From: an uncultured Pelagibacteraceae bacterium
Lineage (GTDB): Bacteria; Pseudomonadota; Alphaproteobacteria; Pelagibacterales; Pelagibacteraceae
Reading direction: 5' to 3'
NCBI GenBank assembly: GCA_902599665.1
Contig: CACKGK010000003.1
Location: forward strand, 48,361-112,360
Length of the DNA: 64,000 bases
In this document: positions 24,433 to 32,182 of the stretch, in pieces
Position numbering within the stretch: the first letter of the stretch is position 1
Layout of the letters: every line of letters begins with the position of its first letter
Notes under the pieces: model-generated
What the model was told of the DNA's origin: nothing
The model's database searches: none
The model's input: the letters and a program-made list of their open reading frames with translations, nothing else
Program-made: the position numbers and the translations under genes

Positions 24433-25382
24433 TAATTTAATTTTCCTGGAATTTTAAATGTTACGTCTTCTTTTACTATTTCAACTTCCTCTATTTCTAC
24501 AGTAAATTTTTTTTTAATATTTTCTATGAATTCATTAACTAATACTTCAGGAGCTGAGGCACCTGATGAAATACCTATTGTTTTGCATTTGGATATTTTT
24601 TCAAGTGGAAAAGTGCTCTCTGAATGAATTAATTCAGCATTTCTGCATCCATTATTTTTTGCTACCTCCACCAACCTAACTGAGTTAGAAGAATTCCTGC
24701 TACCAATCACAAACAAATTATCACACTCTTTTGCTATCTTTTTCACTGCTGCTTGCCTATTTGTAGTTGCATAACAAATATCATCTTTTTTAGGCTCGTG
24801 AATATCAGGAAAGCGTTCTTTTAAAACGTTTATAATATCTTTAGTATCATCAACTGACAATGTCGTTTGTGTAATATAAGCAAGTTTATCGTTTTTGCCT
24901 CTTTGATAATTTTTCGCATCATCTATAGTTTCAATAAGATCAATCTTTCCATTAGCTACTTGGCCCATTGTGCCAATTACTTCAGGATGGTTTTTATGAC
25001 CTATAAGCAAAACTTTAATATCCTTTTTATCTAAATTTTCTGCTTCTCTATGAACTTTAGATACAAGTGGACATGTAGCATCTACAAAAATCATATTTAA
25101 ACTTTCTGCCTCTTGAGGAACAGATTTTGGTACACCATGAGCTGAAAAGACAACAGGCCTCGTTTTATCCTCAATTTCATCAATCTCTTCAACAAATATT
25201 GCGCCAATTTTTTTTAAACCATCTACTACATGTTTGTTATGAACTATTTCATGTCTTACGTATACAGGAGCGCCATATTTTTCTATGCTTTTCTTTACAA
25301 TTTCAATTGCTCTATCAACACCTGCACAAAAACCTCTAGGAGCTGCTAAAAGTATTTTAAGATGATTATTTTTCACCTTCAT
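24432..25382 (-). CDS. ispH: 4-hydroxy-3-methylbut-2-enyl diphosphate reductase
   Basis: Final enzyme of the MEP isoprenoid pathway, a [4Fe-4S] protein that makes IPP and DMAPP. The 316 residues have the three cluster cysteines in PRGFCAGV (Cys19), DATCPLVSKVH (~102) and DDICYATTNRQ (~205), plus HKNHPEVIG and the Ser/Asn block RNSSNSVRLVEV. It lies directly downstream of the retinal cluster and overlaps the 60-residue membrane gene by 17 bases. Its product is the raw material for that pathway. Confidence 0.95.
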   Translation of the reverse strand: MKVKNNHLKILLAAPRGFCAGVDRAIEIVKKSIEKYGAPVYVRHEIVHNKHVVDGLKKIGAIFVEEIDEIEDKTRPVVFSAHGVPKSVPQEAESLNMIFVDATCPLVSKVHREAENLDKKDIKVLLIGHKNHPEVIGTMGQVANGKIDLIETIDDAKNYQRGKNDKLAYITQTTLSVDDTKDIINVLKERFPDIHEPKKDDICYATTNRQAAVKKIAKECDNLFVIGSRNSSNSVRLVEVAKNNGCRNAELIHSESTFPLEKISKCKTIGISSGASAPEVLVNEFIENIKKKFTVEIEEVEIVKEDVTFKIPGKLN

Positions 25383-25548
25383 CCTTTCTAAAAAATGGGA
25401 TTAAAAAAACAATACATGCTATTAGAAAAAAAAGACTGCCAAACATAGCCCAAAAACTTCCTACACTTGATATAATAAAACCCAACGCAGAAATAATGAA
25501 TAAAATCCACCCAATTAAATTAATATTTTTATTGCTCATTTTTTTCAA
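25366..25548 (-). CDS. small two-helix membrane protein between blh and ispH
   Basis: A 60-residue hydrophobic protein, not recognised. Two predicted membrane helices (~10-28 and ~33-52) end in a charged tail (FFRKDEGEK). The start could be the ATG at 25548 or the one at 25539 (MSNKNINLIGW). Both lie inside the end of blh, and the 3' end overlaps ispH by 17 bases. Translational coupling in the crt-blh-ispH run is likely. It could be an uncharacterised partner of carotenoid or retinal metabolism, or simply a passenger. Confidence 0.6.
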   Translation of the reverse strand: MKKMSNKNINLIGWILFIISALGFIISSVGSFWAMFGSLFFLIACIVFLIPFFRKDEGEK

Positions 25549-26422
25549 TTAAATATTCGAGCAATATATGTGGAAAAGTTAATGAGGCCAAACCAATAAA
25601 AATTGCTCGATATATAGTTTCATTAAATTCGTTATAATTATTCAGAATTGATATTGAAACAACATATCCAAAAATTGTCAAAATTGTTAGTGGAAGGGCT
25701 TTTTTAATAAATAACGGTAAACCCTTTATCAAATTTTTATTTAATTCTCTAATCAAAGAAATTGAGTGCCTAATGGAATGTAAAAAGCAAAAATAAATTG
25801 TAAAAGCAATTATTGGATTAAGAAAATAATTGAGGATAAGTATTGATAAATAATCCATTAACAATAAAGACTTTGCTTCAATACTTTTATTTAATGATAA
25901 AATAATTCCAGAGAGCAAAGATAAAAGTATAAGAATGAATAATATCTCGTCAGATATTATTAAATAATTTGAAATATTAAAATTTAATGTCTCGAATATT
26001 GTAATTGTTTCTTCTTTATGGAAAAATAATGGCGATGTAATTATCAATGATCCTTTAAAAAAATAAATTAACTCAAAATTTTTCTTTTGATTAATAAATT
26101 CAGAGTCCTCTTTGCCAAAATGGAAAGCAGCAATAATTAAAAATAAGAAAAGTAACAATTTTGGAAATACTAACCAAATTATTATTGTAAGTGCGCCAAC
26201 AAGTATATAGCTCAAATAAAAAATACTCATTGATTTGTATCCAAAATATTTAATCAGTTTCCCTCCTTTAATATGATCAAGAGAACCATGGGATATTCCA
26301 ATTGTTAAAATTAAAAATAACGATATTAGTAAGAAATTACCTTCTCTTAGGTATTCGATTCCTGACAAAAGTATACAAAAATTAAAAAAAATTAAAGAGT
26401 GGTAAAAATTAATTTTGATCAT
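25529..26422 (-). CDS. blh: beta-carotene 15,15'-dioxygenase, Brp/Blh family
   Basis: Membrane iron enzyme that cleaves beta-carotene into two retinals. The 297 residues have many hydrophobic helices and the conserved iron-ligand histidines: HGSLDH (His45 and His50), FHFGKED (His101) and HSIRH (His215 and His219). It starts five bases after crtY and completes a retinal pathway with crtI, crtB and crtY. Retinal in marine bacteria serves proteorhodopsin, but no rhodopsin gene is in this window. Confidence 0.92.
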   Translation of the reverse strand: MIKINFYHSLIFFNFCILLSGIEYLREGNFLLISLFLILTIGISHGSLDHIKGGKLIKYFGYKSMSIFYLSYILVGALTIIIWLVFPKLLLFLFLIIAAFHFGKEDSEFINQKKNFELIYFFKGSLIITSPLFFHKEETITIFETLNFNISNYLIISDEILFILILLSLLSGIILSLNKSIEAKSLLLMDYLSILILNYFLNPIIAFTIYFCFLHSIRHSISLIRELNKNLIKGLPLFIKKALPLTILTIFGYVVSISILNNYNEFNETIYRAIFIGLASLTFPHILLEYLIEKNEQ

Positions 26423-26427
26423 TTAAT

Positions 26428-27492
26428 TTAAAAAAGCGCTTTTATAAAAATCCATTTAGGCATTTTTAATATTATTGATAAATCTTCAAAAAAATTACTT
26501 CTATTCGACAAAAATTTTATAACAGTATTAGATTTAATATTAAACATCCTAAAAAAAATATTCGGCATTTTGCTTGGATTATTTTTCAGAACTTTTAAAA
26601 AAATATTATCGAGAAATTGATATTTCTTTTTAATTTGAAAAGTTTTTAATTTACTAATGTTTTCGATGTTTTCTCTTATATATTTGCTTTGTTCTTGAAT
26701 ATTTAGAAAAGTATAACCAGTGCTTAACCTTGTCATACCTCCAGCTGTTCCAATATTAATTTTATTTTTAACTTGGCTAATTACTGGGTAAAAAAGAGGT
26801 ATTGCACCCACTTCTTTGTATGTAATCTTATAATCTTTTATTTTTAGATTATTCTCAATATATTCTTTAATTTGCTGATCATAATCTTTTTGGGAATCGT
26901 CATTCATTTCTGATAACCAAGTTGTTTCAACCAATGCTGTCGTTTTTGAATATGGAAGTGTATAAAAAAAATGAACACTTCCTCTCTGTTCACAATCAAA
27001 ATCCATTAGATTCATCATTTCTTCATCAAAAAATTCCTTTTTTGTTTCTATTTCTACTCCACAAAAATGCTGCCATAGATCATTGTTTTGATTATTTAAA
27101 TTTGGAACACTATTAAATACTAAAGAGTTATCAAAATTTAAATTTTGATCATTTTTGTGAAATGAAATATTTTTATTCTCTTTTAATCTATTGTTTATCT
27201 TCTCATAAAATAGCCCACTATCAATAGTCTGATATGGATAATTATCGCACTCTAGATGTTTAGTCTTTTGAGGCACATTTATTGAAAAATGTTTCCAATT
27301 TTTTTTTACACAATCTTCAAAGTTATGAGGGAATGTCTTCCAAAAAGACCAAGTTTTATCTTTTTTGTATTCATTTCTCGGTTCAATAATAGCTAATGTT
27401 TTATTTTTTAACTTATTATTTGTCTCTAATTCATATGCCAAAGATAATCCTGCGCAACCTCCTCCAATTATTACAAAATCAAAATCTTTCAT
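26428..27492 (-). CDS. crtY: lycopene beta-cyclase, CrtY type
   Basis: FAD-dependent enzyme that cyclises both ends of lycopene to beta-carotene. The 354 residues begin with the dinucleotide-binding FDFVIIGGGCAGLSLAYEL. Further CrtY-type features are PRNEYKKDKTWSFW (~38), FYTLPYSKTTALVETT (~185), AIPLFYP (~240) and GTAGGMTRLSTGYTF (~263). It overlaps crtB by 14 bases. Its position between crtB and blh matches the order of substrates in the pathway. Confidence 0.92.
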   Translation of the reverse strand: MKDFDFVIIGGGCAGLSLAYELETNNKLKNKTLAIIEPRNEYKKDKTWSFWKTFPHNFEDCVKKNWKHFSINVPQKTKHLECDNYPYQTIDSGLFYEKINNRLKENKNISFHKNDQNLNFDNSLVFNSVPNLNNQNNDLWQHFCGVEIETKKEFFDEEMMNLMDFDCEQRGSVHFFYTLPYSKTTALVETTWLSEMNDDSQKDYDQQIKEYIENNLKIKDYKITYKEVGAIPLFYPVISQVKNKINIGTAGGMTRLSTGYTFLNIQEQSKYIRENIENISKLKTFQIKKKYQFLDNIFLKVLKNNPSKMPNIFFRMFNIKSNTVIKFLSNRSNFFEDLSIILKMPKWIFIKALF

Positions 27493-28330
27493 TTAAATTT
27501 ATTTCCTCACTAATTAATTCGTGCTCTTTATCTCTAAGGTGATTATGTTTTTTAATCAATGATAGTTTTACTAGGTCAAATATAGATAATATTGTTTGTA
27601 ATATCTTACCGCTTTTAGTAACAAAAATTTTACCTGATTTATCATAATTTTGAATAGTTTGTTTTTTAATAATATTTCGTCCAATTTGTCTATAAACTCT
27701 TCTTGCAACTAAAATTGAAAATCTAAGAGTTAATGGAATATCTTTTATTGATGAAAAGCTACTATCATAAAATAAATCTGCAGTAGCTAATGTTTCTTTT
27801 ATGGTTTCAAAATTATGTTTTATATAAAACCTTTTATTTTTAGAGTCCTCTATCACATCTCTAGAAATATTTGTTAGTTGCATAGCTATTCCCAAATCTA
27901 TAGCTGATTTAAGAGAATTAGAACTAGTGACATTTAAAATTTTTGCCATCATCAATCCAACAGTTCCTGCTACTCTATATGAATAAACAAATAATTCCTT
28001 TTTTGAATTTAATCTTATTTCATTTTGAATATCAGACTTCACACCATCGAATAAGTCTTCTACAATTTTTGTGGAAATATTATATTCATCCATTAATACC
28101 CACATATTTTTTATTATTGGATTCTGAAATTCTTTATTGATAAAATTTTTTTTGAAGTTTAAAAATCTTCTTAATTTTACATCAATTGTACCTTCATCGT
28201 CTGCTATATTGTCTATAGTTCTACAAAAATCGTATAAATTAGAACATTTCAAATAAGTTTCTTTTGGAAGAAAAAAACCAGCCCAGTAAAATGATTTTGC
28301 GTATATTGATAGAAAACTATTTTTCTCCAT
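27479..28330 (-). CDS. crtB: phytoene synthase
   Basis: Condenses two GGPP molecules to phytoene. The 283 residues include the first Asp-rich motif in DFCRTIDNIADDEG (~30), the RVAGTVGLMMAKI block (~122) and the second Asp-rich motif in AMQLTNISRDVIEDSKNKR (~145). It overlaps the crtI stop by one base (TAATG). No GGPP synthase (crtE) is nearby, so GGPP must be supplied by a gene outside the window. Confidence 0.94.
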   Translation of the reverse strand: MEKNSFLSIYAKSFYWAGFFLPKETYLKCSNLYDFCRTIDNIADDEGTIDVKLRRFLNFKKNFINKEFQNPIIKNMWVLMDEYNISTKIVEDLFDGVKSDIQNEIRLNSKKELFVYSYRVAGTVGLMMAKILNVTSSNSLKSAIDLGIAMQLTNISRDVIEDSKNKRFYIKHNFETIKETLATADLFYDSSFSSIKDIPLTLRFSILVARRVYRQIGRNIIKKQTIQNYDKSGKIFVTKSGKILQTILSIFDLVKLSLIKKHNHLRDKEHELISEEINLNERF

Positions 28331-29787
28331 TACAAAATTTTGTCTAAGACTTTTGCTGAAGATAGTACCCCTGGTACACCTGCTCCAGGATGAGTGCCTG
28401 CTCCAACAAAATATAAACCATCAAAAATCTCTGATTTATTGTGAAATCTAAAATAAGCTGATTGAGTAAATTTTGGTTGAATAGAAAAACCTGAGCCATA
28501 TTTAGTATTTAACTCTTTCTCAAAATAATCTGGAGTTAAATAAAAATCCTCAACAATATTTTCGCTTAGATTGGGCAGTAAACTTTCTTCCATTTTTTTA
28601 ATAACTAATTTTTTCATTTTATCTCCCTCAATAGACCAATCTATACCAGATTGATTATTAGGAACTGGCACTAACACATAAAAACAATCATGATTATCAG
28701 GTGCCATCGATTTGTCAGTAGCTGTAGGTCTATGTAAATAGTAACTAATATCGTCATTTAATTTTTTATTGTTAAAAATATCATCCAAGTGTTCCTTGTA
28801 TTTATCTCCAAATTTGATGGTATGATGTTCAACATTGTCGTAAACTTTTTTGGTTCCAAAGTAATAAACAAATAAACCCATTGAATATTCCATTCTTTTC
28901 ATTTTCCAATTAAAAATAGAATTACTACTATTTATGTTTGCTAATTTTGAGTAAACTGCAGGTGGATCGGCGTTACAAATAACATTATCTGTTTCTATTT
29001 TATCTCCATTGCTTAGTTCAACGCCAGTAATTTTATTTTTATTTGATAAGATTTTATTTACTTCGCATCCCTTTAATATTTTTATATTTTCTTCATTCAT
29101 TAGTTTTTCCATACCATTTATTATTTGACCAGTACCACCCATAGAATAATGAATTCCCCATTTTTTCTCTAAATATAAAATTAATCCATATATTGATGTT
29201 GTTGTAAAAGGATTACCACCTACTAACAGTGGATGCATACTAAGTAATCTTCTTAATTTTTCATTTTCTATGTAAGAAGAAACCAAACCATAAACAGATT
29301 TATAACTCTTTAAATTAAATAAAGAAGGTATCTGCTTTAACATAAAAGAGGGTTTATCAAATGGAACATCTGATAATTCAGTAAAACCTTTATCAAAAAT
29401 CTTTTTTGTAAAATTAACTAAATTTTTATATCCGTTTACATCTTTTTCGTTAATCTTTTTTATTTGATTAACCATTTCTTCTTCATCACCAGAATAGTCA
29501 AACTTAAAACCATCTTCGAAAACAAATTGATACCAAGTTTTTAAAGATTTAATTTCTAAATAATCTTTAGAATTTTTATTAAAAAGCTGAAATAATTCAT
29601 CAATTAGGTAGGGTGCTGTTATCACGGTTGGACCACCATCAAATGTAAATCCATTTTTTTTAAAAACTCTTGCCCTTCCACCTAAATCTTCATGTTTTTC
29701 AATTAAGGTTACATTATGGCCTTTAGCTTTTAACCTTAATGCTGCAGCCATACCACCAAAACCTGATCCTATTACAATCGAATTCAT
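28330..29787 (-). CDS. crtI: phytoene desaturase (lycopene-forming)
   Basis: FAD-dependent CrtI-type enzyme that desaturates phytoene to lycopene. The 485 residues start MNSIVIGSGFGGMAAALRLK, followed by LIEKHEDLGGRARVF and FTFDGGPTVITAP. The protein ends with the CrtI signature FVGAGTHPGAGVPGVLSSAK. It is the first gene of crtI-crtB-crtY-blh and begins 44 bases after the end of atpF on the same strand. It may be read from its own weak promoter or by read-through from the ATP synthase operon. Confidence 0.95.
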   Translation of the reverse strand: MNSIVIGSGFGGMAAALRLKAKGHNVTLIEKHEDLGGRARVFKKNGFTFDGGPTVITAPYLIDELFQLFNKNSKDYLEIKSLKTWYQFVFEDGFKFDYSGDEEEMVNQIKKINEKDVNGYKNLVNFTKKIFDKGFTELSDVPFDKPSFMLKQIPSLFNLKSYKSVYGLVSSYIENEKLRRLLSMHPLLVGGNPFTTTSIYGLILYLEKKWGIHYSMGGTGQIINGMEKLMNEENIKILKGCEVNKILSNKNKITGVELSNGDKIETDNVICNADPPAVYSKLANINSSNSIFNWKMKRMEYSMGLFVYYFGTKKVYDNVEHHTIKFGDKYKEHLDDIFNNKKLNDDISYYLHRPTATDKSMAPDNHDCFYVLVPVPNNQSGIDWSIEGDKMKKLVIKKMEESLLPNLSENIVEDFYLTPDYFEKELNTKYGSGFSIQPKFTQSAYFRFHNKSEIFDGLYFVGAGTHPGAGVPGVLSSAKVLDKIL

Positions 29788-29796
29788 AAATTGGAT

Positions 29797-29826
29797 TTTA
29801 TATTATTTTAAGAAAATGTAACGTAA
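29797..29826 (-). promoter_or_regulatory. weak promoter candidate for the retinal operon
   Basis: In the 44-base gap between atpF and crtI the minus strand reads TTACGT, an 18-base spacer, then TATAAA. The -10-like element ends about ten bases before the crtI ATG, so the transcript would be nearly leaderless. In such AT-rich DNA this match could be chance. Confidence 0.25.
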
Positions 29827-29831
29827 TTAAG

Positions 29832-30326
29832 TTATGAATTAATTTTTTTTAATTCAGTCTTTGCTTCTTCAAGATTTTTTTCAAACAGATTATCTAATTT
29901 AGATTTATCAACTGTAGTTGATATTATTTTTTTTACAGAAGCTAGGGCAATTTTAACAGAAGTATCTTTGATTTCTTTAATTGCTGCCTCTTTCATCTGA
30001 TTAATTTTTGTTTGAGTTAAATTCTTTTTTATTTCGGAAGTTTTATGAAATTTTTCATTCATGCTTATAACAAGTTGCTCAGACTCAGTTTTAGCTTGAC
30101 CAAGGATTTTTTTGGACTCTCCTTCAACAGAATTGAGTTTAGCTTGAGCCTCATCTAAAAGTTTTTTCGACTCGACTCTTAATTTTTCGCTTTCATCGAT
30201 TTCTTTTTTTATATCTCCTATCATTTTTGTTAGCAGATTATTTATATTCTGAGGTATTTTAAAAAATACCAATAGTCCTATAAATATAAAAAATGATATT
30301 GCTACCCAAAAAGTTGCATCAAACAT
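29832..30326 (-). CDS. atpF: ATP synthase F0 subunit b
   Basis: Peripheral-stalk subunit of F0F1 ATP synthase. The 164 residues have an N-terminal membrane helix (TFWVAISFFIFIGLLVFF) and then a long charged coiled coil rich in Glu, Lys and Ala. It overlaps the b' gene by eight bases and is the last F0 gene. The F1 genes (alpha, beta, gamma, delta, epsilon) are not in the window. The split b/b' pair is usual for alphaproteobacteria. Confidence 0.92.
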   Translation of the reverse strand: MFDATFWVAISFFIFIGLLVFFKIPQNINNLLTKMIGDIKKEIDESEKLRVESKKLLDEAQAKLNSVEGESKKILGQAKTESEQLVISMNEKFHKTSEIKKNLTQTKINQMKEAAIKEIKDTSVKIALASVKKIISTTVDKSKLDNLFEKNLEEAKTELKKINS

Positions 30327-30906
30327 CTTTTCTCTCTTTGTTTAATTTTGATTGGTCTTCTACAATCGCTGCTATGCTGCTGCTATTTACTTCTTCACCA
30401 ATCAGCTCTTTTATTAACTCAGCTGATGTTTCAGCTGCTATTTTATTTATTTTTTCCCCTGACTTGTTCTTTAGATCGGACAATTCCTTTTCTACTCCAC
30501 CAATTTCCTCATCAAGATCTTTCTCTAATGCAGTCCTTTTTTTATTGATATCATCCAAAATCTTTTCTCTAGCCTCATTAAAGTAATTTTTAGCTTTAAC
30601 CTTGCTGTCTAAAATAATCTTTTCATATTCATCAATTTTTTTCTGACTTTCCTCTTTTTGTCTATCTGCTATCTCAATATTTTCAAGTATTTGTGATTTT
30701 CTAGTTTCTAAGTTATCGCTAATCTTAGGTAGTATTACTTTAGTTAAAACAATAAAAAGTATTCCAAACGTGATGATAAGCCAGAATATTTGAGAAATCC
30801 AAAACTCTGGATTCAGTTGAGGCATACCACCACTTTCAGCGGCAAATGCTGTATTAAAACATGCAAAGCACGTAACGAATAATAAAATAACTATTTTTTT
30901 TAACAT
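30319..30906 (-). CDS. ATP synthase F0 subunit b'
   Basis: Second stalk subunit, often named atpF' or atpG. The 195 residues carry an N-terminal extension resembling a signal sequence (ILLFVTCFACFNTAFA). The b'-typical GGMPQLNPEFWISQIFWLII follows, with the membrane helix and VILPKISDNLETRKSQI, then a long coiled coil. It starts three bases after the atpE stop. The extension is longer than in many b' proteins, and whether it is cleaved is not clear. Confidence 0.92.
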   Translation of the reverse strand: MLKKIVILLFVTCFACFNTAFAAESGGMPQLNPEFWISQIFWLIITFGILFIVLTKVILPKISDNLETRKSQILENIEIADRQKEESQKKIDEYEKIILDSKVKAKNYFNEAREKILDDINKKRTALEKDLDEEIGGVEKELSDLKNKSGEKINKIAAETSAELIKELIGEEVNSSSIAAIVEDQSKLNKERKDV

Positions 30907-30909
30907 TAA

Positions 30910-31137
30910 CTAAAATGCAAATAAAATAATCAGTGCAACTACTAAGCCAAACAATCCTGTTGCTTCAGCTAAAGCAAATCCTAATAACAAGTTAGGGAAT
31001 TGTTTTTGAGCTGCAGATGGATTTCTCATAGCACCAGATAAGTAATTACCAAAGATAATTCCTATACCAACTCCTGCACCTGCAAGTGCTATAGCTGCTA
31101 AACCTGCTCCTATCATTTTTGCTGCTTCTAATTCCAT
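30910..31137 (-). CDS. atpE: ATP synthase F0 subunit c
   Basis: Forms the rotating c-ring. The 75 residues make two helices joined by the polar loop RNPSAAQ, with the ion-carrying Glu at 58 in GFALAEATGLFG. The residue after Glu58 is Ala, and the Gln/Ser/Thr ligands of sodium-binding rings are not evident, so proton coupling is expected. A strong Shine-Dalgarno site precedes it, which fits the many copies of c needed per complex. Confidence 0.96.
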   Translation of the reverse strand: MELEAAKMIGAGLAAIALAGAGVGIGIIFGNYLSGAMRNPSAAQKQFPNLLLGFALAEATGLFGLVVALIILFAF

Positions 31138-31141
31138 TTTT

Positions 31142-31147
31142 CCTCCT
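31142..31147 (-). promoter_or_regulatory. strong Shine-Dalgarno site of atpE
   Basis: The minus strand reads AGGAGG, then four A/T bases, then the atpE ATG. It is one of the few full anti-16S matches before a gene in this window; neighbouring atpB and atpI have none or only AGG. It probably raises subunit c output relative to the single-copy subunits of the same transcript. Confidence 0.8.
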
Positions 31148-31155
31148 TTTTTTTA

Positions 31156-31890
31156 TTAATGGTGTAGATTTAATGCATCATTTAAATAAATGCATGTTAA
31201 AATTGCAAATACATATGCTTGAAGAAAAGCAACTAGTATCTCCAAGCCAGTAAGTGCAACCGAAAAACTAAGTGGAAGCCATCCACCTACAATTCCTAAG
31301 CTTATAACAAAGCCTCCAAATACCTTCATCATAGTGTGACCAGCCATCATATTTGCAAATAGTCTGACCGATAAACTAATTGGTCTACTTAAATACGAAA
31401 TAATTTCAATAACAACTATCAGTGGAAGTAGAACCATTGGAACCCCACTTGGTACAAACAATTTTAAATATCCCAATCCATGTTTCATAAATCCAATAAT
31501 TGTAACTCCAACAAAAATAAATGCTGCAAGCACAAATGTAACTATTATATGGCTTGTAACTGTAAATGCGTAAGGTATCATTCCAAACATATTACAGAAT
31601 AGTACAAACATAAATAATGAGAAAATAAATGAAAAGTAGGGTTTTGCTTTTGATCCTGCTGTATCACTAATCATTTTGGCGACAAAGGAATAACTTAATT
31701 CTGATAGTAATTGTAGTTTATCAGGTATTAGAGTTTTTTTCTTTGCTCCTAGATTAAAAATTATCAAAATAGCCAAAGAACTGATGACCATGAATAAACT
31801 TGCATTAGTGAAAGATATATCAACTGAGCCTAATTTAATTTCCGGACCAATTCTATAAACATTGAATTGGTACATTGGGTTTGATGCCAT
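31156..31890 (-). CDS. atpB: ATP synthase F0 subunit a
   Basis: Stator subunit that forms the proton half-channels. The 244 residues have five to six membrane helices. The essential Arg lies in PISLSVRLFANMMAGH (~170), and the C-terminal helix contains LEILVAFLQAYVFAILTCIYL. It lies between atpI (nine bases) and atpE (18 bases) in the usual atpI-B-E-F'-F order. Confidence 0.96.
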   Translation of the reverse strand: MASNPMYQFNVYRIGPEIKLGSVDISFTNASLFMVISSLAILIIFNLGAKKKTLIPDKLQLLSELSYSFVAKMISDTAGSKAKPYFSFIFSLFMFVLFCNMFGMIPYAFTVTSHIIVTFVLAAFIFVGVTIIGFMKHGLGYLKLFVPSGVPMVLLPLIVVIEIISYLSRPISLSVRLFANMMAGHTMMKVFGGFVISLGIVGGWLPLSFSVALTGLEILVAFLQAYVFAILTCIYLNDALNLHH

Positions 31891-31899
31891 TATATTATC

Positions 31900-32178
31900 T
31901 TATTTTTTTTGCATTTTTTTTGCTGATTTAATTACATTCATAATTCCTGCAATTACTCCTACAAAAAAAAAAATTAAAATTAACCAGGGCTTAGTACCAA
32001 ACCAATTGTCTAAAATAAACCCAATAATTGTCCCAACAGCTACTGCTGCAACTAATTCAGTGCTCATTTTAAAAGCATGACCCATTCCTGATGTAGAATG
32101 CTCTTTGCTCTCAGAATATTTGGATTTTGCTCTATTTTTTGCACTTTTAAGGCGAGTTTTAAAATCTTCCTCTTCCAT
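31900..32178 (-). CDS. atpI: ATP synthase protein I (AtpI)
   Basis: A 92-residue protein with a charged N-terminal ~35 residues and two membrane helices (TELVAAVAVGTIIGFILDNWFG and LILIFFFVGVIAGIMNV). AtpI is thought to help c-ring assembly or Mg transport. It starts only four bases after the smc stop, so the ATP synthase genes appear to be joined to the DUF721-dsbA-smc run, which is unusual. Confidence 0.88.
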   Translation of the reverse strand: MEEEDFKTRLKSAKNRAKSKYSESKEHSTSGMGHAFKMSTELVAAVAVGTIIGFILDNWFGTKPWLILIFFFVGVIAGIMNVIKSAKKMQKK

Positions 32179-32182
32179 AAGC

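Noticed and set aside
30293..30586. Plus-strand open frames opposite the two ATP synthase b genes
   Set aside because: Ser/Phe/Leu-rich translation is the typical mirror of Lys/Glu-rich coiled coil; no start signal or family match.
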